Shown here in pieces: positions 34,486 through 45,826 of a stretch of 64,000 nt of DNA. Source of the DNA: Dipteronia dyeriana. Its lineage: Eukaryota; Streptophyta; Magnoliopsida; Sapindales; Sapindaceae. Below the pieces are notes generated by a model. The model worked only from the letters and a program-made list of their open reading frames with translations, did no database searches and was not told the origin of the DNA. The stretch's first letter is position 1, and each line of letters begins with the position of its first letter. The stretch lies in assembly GCA_032871835.1 (NCBI GenBank), contig CM065295.1, positions 44,867,860 through 44,931,859 on the forward strand. The letters run 5' to 3'. The position numbers were made by a program, and so were the translations under genes.

Positions 34486-34985
34486 TCGATGTTCGGCCCA
34501 ATGACGCTCTGGTCATAAGTGCCCGGATTGGTCACCGAGAAGTTAAGAGAATCTTGATAGATAATGGAAGTTCGACAAACATTCTCAATGTAGCTGTCTA
34601 TGATCAACTCAGGTTGGACCAAAAGGACCTACAACCTTTCCATACCCCACTCCAAGAATTCAGAAGAATTGAGGTCAGGTCACTCGGAACGGTAAAGCTA
34701 CCTGTGAAGATTGAAATGGCACATTGCCAGAGAACTGTATTGCTCGACTTCGCGGTGGTAGACTTGGACAATTGGCCATATAATGCATTATTGGGATGGT
34801 CATTACTAAATAAAACCAAGGCCGTAACAACCACTTATGCCTTAATGATCAAGTTCCCGACCGAACAAGGGATCGGAGTAGTCAAGGGATCACAAGAGAT
34901 GGCCCGAAGAGCTAACCTGACAGTATACAAAGACAATACTGATGAGCAGGTTTGCACCATAACACAACCGAGTCAGAACAAATAG
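34486..34985 (+). pseudogene. G1 aspartic protease
   Basis: Retropepsin-like domain with active-site box ILIDNGSSTNIL (D-N-G-S instead of the common D-T/S-G, as also in G2), then SLGTVKLPVKIEM, VLLDFAVVDLDNWPYNALLG and a trailing linker to a stop at 34,985. It would cut the Gag-Pol polyprotein. This stretch itself is open for 143 codons, the best-preserved part of G1's first half. Confidence 0.87.
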
Positions 34986-35057
34986 CCACTATCCTTCAAA
35001 TTCGATCCAAGAGAAGAGTCGAATGAATCCAAAACTGAACCGGTCAAAGAAATCATC

Positions 35058-36010
35058 TTGAAAGAAGATGAACCAGACAAAAGGATCAAGATCGAGGCCA
35101 ACCTGGAAGGAAAAGTCAAACAAAGCCTCATTGATCTACTTAAAGAATACATGAATGTGTTCGCCTGGAGTCATGAAGACATGGTCGGGATAGATGCCCG
35201 GATAATATCCCACCATCTCACAGTAGACTCGAATGTAAAGCCGGTGATACAAAAGAGAAGGTCATACAATCTCGAGAGAAGTCAGGCAATTAAACAGGAA
35301 GTAAAGAAGATACTCGTTGTAGGATCGATTAGAGAAGTCAATTACCCTCAATTGGTAGCTAATGTAGTCCTCGTCCAAAAGAAGAATGAATAATGGAGGA
35401 TGTGAGTAGATTTTACAAATCTGAACAAGGCGTGCCCGAAAGATAGTTTTCCACTTCTGAGGATAGATTAGTTGGTGGACGCTACATTAGGCCATGAGTT
35501 GCTCAGTTTCATGGACGCCTACTCGGGATATAACCAAATCAGGATGAACAAGGCTGACGAAGAAAAACAGCGTTCACAACTGATCAAGGTATGTACTGTT
35601 ACACAGTAATGCCCTTCGGGTTAAAAAATGCAGGGGCAACATATCAAAGGCTGGTCAATAGAATTTTCGCATGATAAATTGGAAGGAAGTATACATTGAT
35701 GACATGCTGACCAAGAGCATCATGGCAGACAAGCACACTTCAGACCTGCGAGAAACATTTGATGTCTTGAGGAGATACCAAATGAAGCTAAATCAGAACA
35801 AGTGTTTATTCGGGGTCCTTTTAGGAAGATTCATGGGTTTTTAAGTTCACCAAAGATGAATCGAAGTCAACCCTGAGAAGATCCAGGCCATGCAGAAAAT
35901 GACTTCACCGAGGACACTCAAAGAAGTGCAGCGCCTAACAGGATGCTTAGCTTCCTTGGATAAATTCATCTCAAATGCCACAGACAGATGCGCACCTTTT
36001 TCAAAGTAAT
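35058..36010 (+). pseudogene. G1 reverse transcriptase, broken
   Basis: Begins with the connection region NVFAWSHEDMVGIDARIISH and RRSYNLERSQAIKQEVKKIL, then [33 protein letters not shown] and the catalytic VYIDDMLTKS box at about 35,686. This is followed by QMKLNQNKCLFGV and the thumb. The YIDD residues survive, but stops after position 35,393 and frame changes near 35,450, 35,570 and 35,660 separate the pieces. The enzyme copies element RNA into DNA in the particle; it cannot be made from this copy. Confidence 0.88.
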
Positions 36011-36032
36011 TAGAAAAGGGAAATGACTCGAA

Positions 36033-36980
36033 TTGAATGAAGAGTGTGAGCAGGCATTCTTAAAAATTAAAGAATACCTAGGGCAGGCTCCCATCTTTTC
36101 AAAACCTCAGATGGGAGAGACACTCCAACTGTACTTATCAATTACAGAACTAGTAACAAGCTCAGTCCTAGTCAGAACAGAATATGGAGTACAAAAGCCA
36201 GTATACTATACCAGCAAGGCACTTCTACCAGCTGATACCAGATATTCACAAGAAGAAAAAATGGCCATAGCACTGGTTTCAGCAGCAAGGAAGCTAAGAC
36301 CATACTTTCAGGCTCATATAATCCAGGTTCTCACCAACTGCCCATTGAAGCAGATTTTACAGAAGCCAGAGATTTCAGGGAGATTAACCAAATGGGCAAT
36401 CGAGCTAAGTGAATTCGATATCTACTACATCCCCAGGACATATCTCAAAGGACAAGCAGTGTCAGATTTTATAGCAGAGTTCACAGAGCCGAACTTGGAA
36501 GCAAAAATGATGTTGGGTAAAAATTTCACATGGAAACTGTATATTGATGGCTCTTCAAACACTCATGGCAGCGGGGCAGGGATCGTAGTATGCACTTCAG
36601 AAGGAGATGATGTTGAATGTGCCATGAGGTTTGACTTCAAAGCAACCAACAATTAAGCAGAGTACGAGGCGCTACTAGCTGGACTTAGAGTCTACATAGC
36701 TCTCGGGGCAGATGAAGTCGAGATATTCAACGATTCACAGGTAGTTGTCAACCTAGTCCTGGATGAGTACCAAGCCAAGGATGAAGGCATGATAGCCTGC
36801 CGTGACATTGCAAAACAGCTCCTCTAGAAATTCAAAGAATATAAGATTGCCCAGATCCCCAGGGAGGAGAATGAAAATGCAGACACATTATCCAAACTAG
36901 CGTTAGCAACAACCACAATCAGGCTAAAGACTATTCCGGTTGGACATATCCTCAAACTGAGCATAGCTGAACCGAGAAAC
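36033..36980 (+). pseudogene. G1 dual RNase H (RT-linked plus archaeal-type)
   Basis: The frame 36,033-36,656 first encodes the RT-linked RNase H (YLSITELVTSSVLVR, KPVYYTSKALLPADTRYSQE, QVLTNCPLKQILQKPE, LTKWAIELSEFDIYY). It then starts a second RNase H with WKLYIDGSSNTHGSGAGIVV and FDFKATNN. After a stop at 36,654 the same frame continues AEYEALLAGLRVYIALGA, then EIFNDSQVVVNLVLDEYQ and NADTLSKLALATT. The acidic residues of the second domain (D, E, D, D) are visible. The pair of RNase H domains is diagnostic for Tat elements. Confidence 0.9.
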
Positions 36981-37059
36981 TTAGAAATTTTAGAAATCCA
37001 AACACCGCCAGATCCTGAAAGAAGGCGTGCTCCCAGAAGATCCCTTACAAGCAAAACGT

Positions 37060-38165
37060 ATCAAGTATAGATCAGCAAGGTACTCATTGGTTGGAGGAGA
37101 ACTATACAGAATGGGGTATTCTCGAACACTCTAAAAATGTGTCAGAGGAGGATGCATATTGGATATTACAGGAAATACATGGAGGAGTTTGTGGAAACCA
37201 CACTGGGAGTAAAAGTTTGGCACACAAGGTACCTAGGCAAGACTATTATTAGCCTACTCTGTTCTCAGATGCACAACAATGTTCGGAAAGTTGCAATACT
37301 TGCCAAAGGATTGCTAATGACATCCGAAAACCCCTGAGCAGCTCAGAAATCTCACATCCCCATTGCCATTTGCCATGTGGGGTTTGGATCTAATCAGGCC
37401 AATGCCAGCCGGGACAAAGGGTGGAGCGAAGCATGACACAGTAGCCTTTGACTATTTCACGAAGTGGGTAGAAGCTGAAGCATTAGTGCATATCACAGAA
37501 GCAAACACCACAAATTTTGTGAAAAAGAATATACTTTATAGGTTTGGAGTCCCAAACACTATAATCACTGACAATGGCACCCAGTTCGATAACCTGAAAT
37601 TCAGACAGCTGTATAAAGAGTATCAGATTGCCAATTACTATGCCACACATGCCCATCCTCAAACAAATGGGCAGGTTAAGGCAGTGAACAAAATCATCAA
37701 GCATACACTCAAAGCAAATCTAGTGTCAAGAAAGGAAGCTGGGTTGAAAAGCTTCCCGAAGTATTATGGGCGAATCAGACAACAACAAGAACTTCAATAG
37801 AAGAGACTCCATACACGTTAGCGTTTGGAACAGAAGTTGTTATCCCCGCAGAAACGTCATATACATCACCCCGAGTCAGGCTATATGATGAAGATCAGAA
37901 TGTTGATATGCTATTATAAAATCTAGATGAGCTAGAAGAGAAAATGGAGAAGTCCAGAATACAAAATATGGCATATCATTAAAGAGTAGCTCGCCACTAC
38001 AACTCTCATGTTCGGGTCAGGAAATTCCAGCTAAGAGACCTGATACTCAGGAAGGTGTCAAGTGGGAAGACCCATATAAAGTTGAAGGAATAGCTGGCCA
38101 TGGAGCATATTGGATTGGACGACACAATGGATGTTTTTTACCCCGACCATGCAATGCCCAATTCC
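37060..38165 (+). pseudogene. G1 integrase, broken
   Basis: A poorly preserved N-terminal zinc-finger zone is followed by the core at 37,363-37,800: MWGLDLIRPMPAGTKGG, FDYFTKWVEAEAL, TIITDNGTQFDN and HPQTNGQVKAVNK. The third catalytic residue, normally Glu in NGQVE, is Lys here. The C-terminal domain follows in other frames to about 38,165 (YTLAFGTEVVIPAETSY, VARHYNSHVRVRKFQLRDLI). Integrase would insert the cDNA into chromosomes; both the E-to-K change and the frameshifts disable it. Confidence 0.87.
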
Positions 38166-38689
38166 TGAAGATTTTCTATCCTTAAATTATTTTTTGTTCT
38201 TTTTTCTAGTCAGGACAATTTTAGTTAGGAATTTAAAAACTTTGTTGATTTTACAGTTATGAATAAAATTCAAATTCGGGATTTCCGAAAGCATCAAACT
38301 CGTGATTTTCGAAAAGAAAGCATATGATAATAAGAGCATATGAAAGACAAGCATGATAATAAGAACATGCAAATAGAATACTCTGGACCATTAATTCCCG
38401 AATGGGCGGAGAAGCTTGAAGGAGCATGTCAGTCGAGCAAGGTCAATTGACCTTAGCAAAAACGCAAACCCGATGCACCAGCTCGGGATGCTATCGAGAA
38501 AAATTCTGGTGAAATACGTAGCTGTGTTGAGCAACGCTTAACGATTCAGTAAACCCTTGCACATAAAAACTGGGGAGTCGTCCTTGGTAATGTGTAAAGA
38601 CCCGAACATATGATCACGGTGAGCCTTGATATAATGTTCGTGTAGCAACTGTGTATGATACAAAAGTATAAACCTACTTGTCTATTTTA

Positions 38690-39110
38690 AGATGACTCGG
38701 TTAATAATACTAGCCAGTTTAATAAGATACTTGGCGTTTAAAGTTATTTGGGTAACAACCGGTTTAATAAGATAGTCGGTTAAGTTACCCAAACATCAGA
38801 ATTGGTAAGTTTAATAAGATACTTGGCATGAAGATTGCAAGAGCCAGTTTAATAAGATACTTGGTGTTTAAAGTTATTCGGGTAAAAGCTGGTTTAATAA
38901 GATACTCGGTTAAGTTACCCGAACATCAGAATTGGCTGGTTTAATAAAATACTTGGCATGAAGATTACAACAGCATGAAGATTACAACAACCAGTTTAAT
39001 AAGATACTTGACATTATTTGGGTGACAACCGGTTTAATAAGATACTCGGTTATGTTACCCGAGCGTCAGAAATAGCTGGTTTAATAGGATACTCAGCAAC
39101 CATAGTCAAG
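38690..39110. repeat. Tandem repeats in the 3' region of G1
   Basis: The motif TTTAATAAGATACTYGG recurs about ten times every 40-50 bases. It is arranged in a higher-order unit of about 130 bp with GTTATTTGGGTAACAACCGG and GTTACCCGAACATCAGAATT. It lies between the integrase end and the antisense coding region, the same place as the 60-bp repeats of G2, but the sequences are unrelated. Confidence 0.88.
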
Positions 39111-40375
39111 TTTAAGAAATTTCGCAAGCAATAAAATCAAACCACCAGGTTCAGAAAAGCTACTCAGAATTTTATTGATCTTTCAAAAGAATGTAACCAA
39201 AGTTCTTTTGCAAAGGAATCATTACAAAGAAATCTTTATAAAGAATTGTTAAGAGTACAAAAAATCCTATCTACAAAAATCAGGATTGTAAGGATTTGGA
39301 GCTCTTGCCAATACTCGAGTCAGGCACCATCTCATATTCACGAAGCAGGCTCTCATTAAAAGGCCAATCAATTGTGTCGACCGAATTGTCCATCCATTGG
39401 CTATAATCTTCTCTTGGGATCGACCCAACATCAGGCACCACTCCTTCTACGACTGACTCTTGACTGGAGTAAAAAGTTGAGAGGAAGTGCTCAGATGGAA
39501 CCTCTAAATGCATAGGATGGGGCTCATTGCCTCGGTTGTGGCAGTAAGCCCTCCACTTCTTCTTCTGAGTCCGAGAGATTCCAAGGACCGATCCACATGG
39601 TGTTTAATCGACAGCTCCTAGTTGGTTCGAGCCTTCTCAATCTCCCTATTCTTAACTTTGAAGAACTTGCCAGCTGAAACTAGCCCTCGCTGAAACTCCC
39701 GAAGGAGAATGGCGTCATAGGCAGGGGATCTTTTAAAACGATCAACCCTTTGGATTTCAAGTTCCAGCCTGGCTTCTCGGGACAAGGATTCGACTGTCAG
39801 AGCCTGGCATTCCAAATCTTCGACCTTCAGCTCATACGCCGACTTAGACTGCTTCGCTTCCTGCTCGGCCTTAAGCATGGATTCTTGGGTAGAGGACAAC
39901 AAATTTTAAAGTGATGTTGCCTTCTCCTCTGCCAAAGAAGCTTTCTCCTCAACTTCAACCTGCTTCGACAAGCAGTGGTCGGCAAAAACTTAGCAGAGCC
40001 AACCTCTTGTTGATAAGCCGTTTTGACCCGAGCACGGTGATCCTCACTTTCCTTTAGTTGAGCCTCGAGACGCCTTATTTTATCAGCTTGATGTTGATGC
40101 GTCTGAACCAGCTCAGCTAACTAGGTCGCCATCTATAAAGAAATTTGATTAAAAATCTACCAAACAAGCAAAGCAACTAAAGAAAGTTAAGGATAACTTA
40201 CGTAAGATGCACTATTGAAAAAATTCTGAATACGGTCTGTCAAAGAGCTATCCCGAAAATAGCTCCAGCGGTCATCCTCGATAAAAGCCTGACCAGATGA
40301 CATCTCCCGCAGCATATCCTGGGGAGAAGGATGTGAAGGAACCCCCAAGAGTTCAGCCCTTAGATCTTCAACCTT

Positions 40376-40397
40376 GGGGGGGGGGGGGGGGGGGGGG
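40376..40397 (-). repeat. 22-base G/C homopolymer
   Basis: Twenty-two G in a row on the plus strand (C on the coding minus strand). In the antisense gene it encodes a proline run. With 22 bases the flanking frames do not match, whereas one more base would keep them in register. Such runs are also prone to sequencing error. Confidence 0.9.
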
Positions 40398-40402
40398 AAC
40401 CC

Positions 40403-42510
40403 ATGTTCGGTTCTAAAGCCTCTGCATTCGCCGATGTTCCAACATCAACACTTAGGTGAGTCTCAGCCACAATATCTTCATCGTTGGAGTCGATGAAAGA
40501 GACCACCCATGGGACCTTAAGAGGATGAGTTGGAGAGCTGATTGCTTTCTGTTTCTCACCCCGAGAGCGGTGGAATCTGAGATCAGCTGCGGGATCTTCC
40601 TGAGTATCATCCCGAAAGGCTTCAAAAAATTTAGGACCTTCAGGTACCTGTCCCGCAGAGGTATTACCTCCATCACTGGTATCAGACCGCTCGATAGGCT
40701 CTTCACCAAGACCTTCACTCTGCCCTTACCCATCGTCAGGAAGTTGAGTATCGGTCAGGCCACTCAGACCACTAGTCTCCCCAGCGGTCGGTTGAACGAC
40801 ATCCTTAGAGATATATTCGAGAACTTGCTCTTCGATCACATCAGTTTCCTCATCAGACTCAGGTGAGGCAATGCCTTCATTGCTCTGACAAGAAGCCTCT
40901 TTTTTCAGCTCGCTTAAAGAATTGACTTCACTTGGAGAGCCTGAAAATCACAGACGATGTCTGTATCGTACACTTAGAAGAAAAAAGGAACCGAGTCAGA
41001 ATACAAAGCAAAAAATAACAATGAAAAGAAAACGGTTGTAAAAATAACTTACATCGCCTGCGGTAGCTCGAAATCTGTTTGAAGAAGCCGAGCTCAATCA
41101 TCTTCACCTCAATGAAAAGATAAGTCTTGCTCATCTTCTTTAAAGTGTGAACTGCTGCCTGAGCAAGTCTGGTCAGCTCATAATCGCTGTAATCAATTTT
41201 CTTCTTATTCCATATCTTGTGGTACAGAAGAAACGGGAGACTTTTAGCACTGTCCGAGTACCCCCAGTTGAAACAGTAACATCAAGCCCGAGACTCCCTC
41301 CGGTGAAAAACCAACTGTTCTTCCAGAACTTGTTGGATGTAGGGAATCCCCATATCATCGGAGATGTCAACTTTCCGACTCACCTTTGTCCCCTCGGGGA
41401 CCCAGCAGTCTGACGGATTAGACATGAGGAAGTAAGTCTCTGTCTTACCAAACTGCCTCAATGTTCGGCTCTGAAGCCTCAGTATCCGCCGATGTTCCAA
41501 CATCAACACTTTGGTGAGTCTCAGCCACAATATCTTCATCGCTGGAGTCGATAAAAGAGACCACCCGAGGGACCATGAAAGGATGAGTTGGAGAGTTGAT
41601 TGCCTTCTGTTTCTCACCCCGAGAGCGGTGGAAGCTGAGATCAGCTACGGGATCTTCATGAGTATTATCCCGAAAGGCTTTAAAAAATTTGGGTACCTGT
41701 CCCGCAAAGGTATTACCTCCATCACCGGTATCAGACCGCTCGACAGGCTCTTCACCAAGACCTTCACTCTGCTTTACCTATCGTTAGGCAGTTGAGTATC
41801 GGTCAGGCCACTAAGACCACTAGTCTCCCCAGCGGTAGGTTGAACGACATCCTCGGGGACATATTCGGGAACTTGCTCTTAGACCGCATCAGTTTCCTCA
41901 TCGGACTCAGGCAGGGCAATGCCTTTATTGCTCTGACAAGAAGCCTCTTTTCGGCACGCCTAAAGAATTGACTTCACTTGGCGAGCCTGAAGATCGCAGA
42001 CAATGTCCGTATCGTACACTCAGAAGAAAAAAGGAACCGCGTCAGAATACAAAGCAAAAAATAACAATGAAAAGAAAAAGGTTGTAAAAATCACTTATAT
42101 CGTCTACAGTAGCCCAAAATCTGTTTGAAGAAGCCGAGCTCAATCATCTTCACCTCAACGAAAGGATAAGTCTTGCTCCTCTTCTCCAAAGTGTGAACTG
42201 CTGCCTGAGCAAGTCTGGTCAGCTCAGAATCGCTGTAATCAATTTTCTTCTTATTCCATATCTCAGAGGAACAGAAGAAACAGGGGACTTTTAGCACCGT
42301 CCGATTACCCACAGTTGAAACAATAACATCAAGCCCGAGACTCCTTCCGGGGAAAAACCAACTGTTCTTCCAGAACTTGTTGGATGTAGAGAATCCCTAT
42401 ATCATCAGAGATGTCAGCTTCCCGACCCACCTTTGTCCCCTCGGGGACCCAGCACTTTGGCGGATTAGACATGAGGAAGTTAGTCATTGTCTTACCAGGC
42501 TGCCTCAGCG
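40403..42510. repeat. 1,058-bp tandem duplication inside G1's antisense gene
   Basis: Copy 1 is 40,403-41,460 and copy 2 is 41,461-42,510. Both start ATGTTCGG, share ATCTTCATCG and AGGTATTACCTCCATCAC in the same order, and end with the segment ending in CTGCCTCA. They are highly similar, with scattered substitutions and small indels. The duplication repeats part of the antisense coding region including at least one presumed exon and intron. Confidence 0.9.
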
Positions 42511-43657
42511 TGAAGAAGTGCCTGATTTCACTTCAGCCAATCAATAAATGGTTTATGGCTGAAGCAATCCCCGCTTCAGCCAGAAACCAGGCAATAAATG
42601 GTTGAAAAGGAAGAGTGACGCCGCAACAGAGCATGGATCCGTAGATTGCCGCCATGCCCGTGAGAGGATTCCACGCAACTCTATAACCCGTTGGAATCAG
42701 AGTGACTGAGTTGGGCAGATCGAATCGGGAACGATAGTTTTCTATCTCATCTGCCCCGACTACATCGGCTTGATATCAAACCCACTCGGGCGAGTAGCAG
42801 AGAAAGGAAGGTGAGATATTCTGAATGCCTCTTCAACATCGTTCTCGTTGACAGTCTGCTCCCTGATCCGAATATCGCCCGAGTTGTGCTTACGGACTTC
42901 ACTTCTTCTTTGATGTTTTTCCATCCTTCGAAGAGGTACCCTGTGATCAGAAACGTCAGAATCAGAACTAGATAAAGAAGTTGATACATGACTAAAAGTG
43001 ACATCATGGTGAAGCCCAGAAACATCAACTTCTAAAAATGGAGGTTCATCAGCAGGGATTTCCCCCAGTAATCTTCTAATGCAGGAAACTAACTGAAAAT
43101 CCCCACGTTCTAATGCATCAAGAGCAATAATAAAAAGTCGATGATAGGAAGATGGCTCCATTAAAACTAACCTTAGATAAAATTTGATGCAAGATCTTCA
43201 TTGGAGAATCGTGATCTTCTGTGTAAAGAAATCTGGGTTTGAGAATTTTTTTCTATTGGAAATTGTTGAGAATGAACCAACGCTCTTTCAGTGAAGAATT
43301 TAAAGAGATGATAGCACGAAACCCTAGGATCTCAAGGTGGGAAAAAATGATGATGAGGTTTGATGACGTAGGTGGCCACAGGGAAACGCATAAGTCATTT
43401 CTCATAAATAATATCGAAAAACGAAGAGGCAATGGACACATGTCAAAAAGAGAACTGTCTTTCGCCGTCAGTGCTCCAAAACATCGCCATCATTAAAGAT
43501 CTCGTGTGATGAGGCAAATCAAATTTACAGGGTCACCATAAGACATGTCATTGTGACAAGACATTTACTCGGGCAGTGAAAAGATATTGAAAAACTAATT
43601 AAAATACTTTTGCCTAAAATAAAACCCTGTTCAGCAAAAATATTTTAAAGGGGGTAT

Positions 43658-44222
43658 TGTTATATGTTAATTTTATCATAGGACACGTCATCAACAAAGA
43701 GGATAAATTGTCAGGTGGACATCTGAATAGGCATTCAGAAAATATTCTACAAGACATCACCGAAGAAGAAAAAACCCGAGTAAGCAGATGTTGAACAAAA
43801 CCTGATCATGGTCAATCGACGTCATACATTACTCGGGATCAGTTAATGACACTCGGGGCTGGCATTTCTACTCGGGTCAAATAACGTTACTCGGGACCAG
43901 CGGGTATTGTCCTTACTCGGGATAAACGTGAAGAAAACTGAATAAAACCCCAGCGCATAGCTCACGTGGATCAAGTCATTAAAATGCATGAAGATATCCA
44001 TATCAGAAAGGAATCCCAATAAGAATAGAATATTAAACAGGAAAAGTTTCCAATCAGGCAATAACTTTATTTCTTCAAAAATACTATGCTCTTATAAGGA
44101 AATAAGTCCTAATTGGACTACATTATTAGAGTCTCATTTGATCTCAATACAAGACTCCGAAACAGGAAATAAGACAATCAGCTTTAAGCAAGCAAATAAT
44201 TGTAATTAAATACAATTATTTC
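43658..44222 (+). repeat. 3' LTR of G1 (end interrupted)
   Basis: Starts TGTTATATG directly after the purine tract AAAGGGGGTAT. Repeated ACTCGGG motifs lie at about 43,830-43,925. The copia B insertion begins at 44,223, so the true 3' end of this LTR is not defined; it may continue after 53,101. The 5' LTR needed to confirm its length is not in the element. Confidence 0.7.
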
Positions 44223-45170
44223 GTTGGTTAACAGGGAAATCGAGACTCGTGTTTCACATGATGTCCTTAAGACAATTTCGTTGGTTAACATTGTATGTTC
44301 ATGGCGATTGTTCCACATGATACAACGATTTAATAGTGGAAGTGCAAAGCACAAACAGCTTTCAATGAACTCAAATTAGCTTCGAACCTACCAAGCACAT
44401 AAAGAGAAGAACGAGAAGAACGAGAAGAGAGAATTTTGTACTCTATAATTTTGTGATTTCCAGAATATGATTATAAGGAAAAGACTATGATTTAAATAAA
44501 AAACCTAATCAGTAGGATTGATATAGGAAATAGTTAATTACTACAATTTTAATGTTAAAGAAAAATAATTAAGGAGTAATCTTCCAAAAGATATATTCCT
44601 AATTAAACATTTATTATGATTACTTAGTGATCAAGTAACTATCAAAATAAAAAACGGAAATCAACTCTTTCCTTAATCTATTTAATTTCCATAACCCAAA
44701 ATGAAAATTAACTATTTCATTAATCAACTTTTCCTTAACATTTAAACCGTCTGACTTAGGGAAAAATAATTTAAATTAATCCTTTCTTAATCAAGAAAAC
44801 GTTAATTTAGGAAAAAATAAATTTAAAGTAGTAGCAAAAAGTCGATTGTACTCTCACGGTCCAATCGGTGCAGCCATGTATGCAGGACGCGCCCACACAC
44901 ATGTTGATAAGCTACTATAACACAACCACCTATATACCACATATAAGTGTTTTCCCAACCAATGTAGGATGCGCATTTTTCCCTACACAATTAGCTAACA
45001 TTGATACTCAATTTCTCATTCACCCATTAATCATTTTGGGAGTTTGAGTATACTAATTCGAAGCTCTCACGAAGGAGAATTCGAATACACTTTGATCTTC
45101 TATTTTCACATAATCGATCATACTCAAATAACGCACTCAAAATGTGTGTTCATCATATAATTTTTCAACA
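44223..45170 (-). repeat. 3' LTR of copia B
   Basis: Aligns with 52,162-53,096 along its length (GGGAAATCGAGAC, CAAATTA, CCAAGCACA, AGAGAGAATTTT, TTTAAACCGTCTGACTTAGG and so on). It ends TTTTTCAACA at 45,170. Its left edge reads GTTGGTTAACAGGG where the partner reads TGTTAGGG, so the outermost bases have diverged or been lost. Confidence 0.9.
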
Positions 45171-45826
45171 AATCTCCACATGAAAGAAATTGACATAGGA
45201 GACACGAGAGATGACTTTTGGTAAGTTCAAACGATCGAAACCTGCATAGGATAGGTATGTGTTACCCTTTGAACCTTCCATCATAAATGTATACTTTCTT
45301 TGCTGGCTGATTAGTGGATATGATATCCTTGAATTGTTCTGTCGTTTATATAAACGATAGCACACCTCACACATGAATTTTTCAGACCCAATTTAGTTCT
45401 CATTGTTAATTCATTTTGGCCATGAACATGTGCTTAGTTCTTTGAGAGTCACTAGAGAATATATCCATTCACAATTCTCTTTTAGAAACGGCCCCACTTC
45501 TTTCTCACATATGTGAATTCTTAATTAAGAGTCACCTGCATTACTCTGCTCAGATTTCCAATGCTTGGAATTCTGATGCATAAGAATCATTAAAACATAG
45601 TTAACCTTTTCCCTATGGACATCACTGTTTCATCATTGGAATGGACTGGAGGGTAACCCCCATAATGATCCAACTAAATCTTACAACTTGGTTCTCTCAT
45701 TGAACCTAGATCTTGGGATCTTCCGTCAGCTAGGTTAGGTTTCCATTGTATCGACTTTTTATTTCGTGGGCTTTAGAGCCATTCCCCTCGATGATGTCTC
45801 TACTAATTCTCTACTTAACCATTTGG

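Larger units (their letters stand above)
39280..43161 (-). pseudogene. G1 antisense coiled-coil protein gene, multi-exon and broken
   Basis: Runs opposite to gag-pol. From the start at 43,161: an N-terminal segment MEPSSYHRLFIIALDALERG; an acidic/Ser part; then, after a frame change near 42,750, GYRVAWNPLTGMAAIYGSML and GVTLPFQPFIAWFLAEAGIA, like a domain often labelled plant transposon protein. Further on are an acidic stretch (about 40,510-40,400), a poly-proline tract coded by the C-run at 40,376-40,397, and GQAFIEDDRWSYFRDSSLTD. A long Lys/Glu/Leu/Gln coiled coil (40,130-39,740), the motif FKRSPAYDAILLREFQRGLV, and an acidic C-terminus ending at 39,280 complete it. Introns are likely between these blocks. 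Antisense genes are known in Grande-like Tat elements; the function is unknown. A 1,058-bp tandem duplication, stops and frameshifts interrupt it. Confidence 0.75.
33076..44222 (+). mobile_element. 5'-truncated Ty3/gypsy retrotransposon, Tat-like (G1)
   Basis: Gag, protease, RT, two RNase H domains and integrase follow each other on the plus strand (33.1-38.2 kb). Then come a tandem-repeat region (38.7-39.1 kb), a long antisense coding region (43.2-39.3 kb), a purine tract (AAAGGGGGTAT) and the 3' LTR from 43,658. The second, archaeal-type RNase H after the RT-linked one marks the Tat lineage of plant gypsy elements. No 5' LTR or primer site is present: sequence passes from the 49-bp array into gag at about 33,076. 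Numerous stops and frameshifts make it non-functional. Confidence 0.9.
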
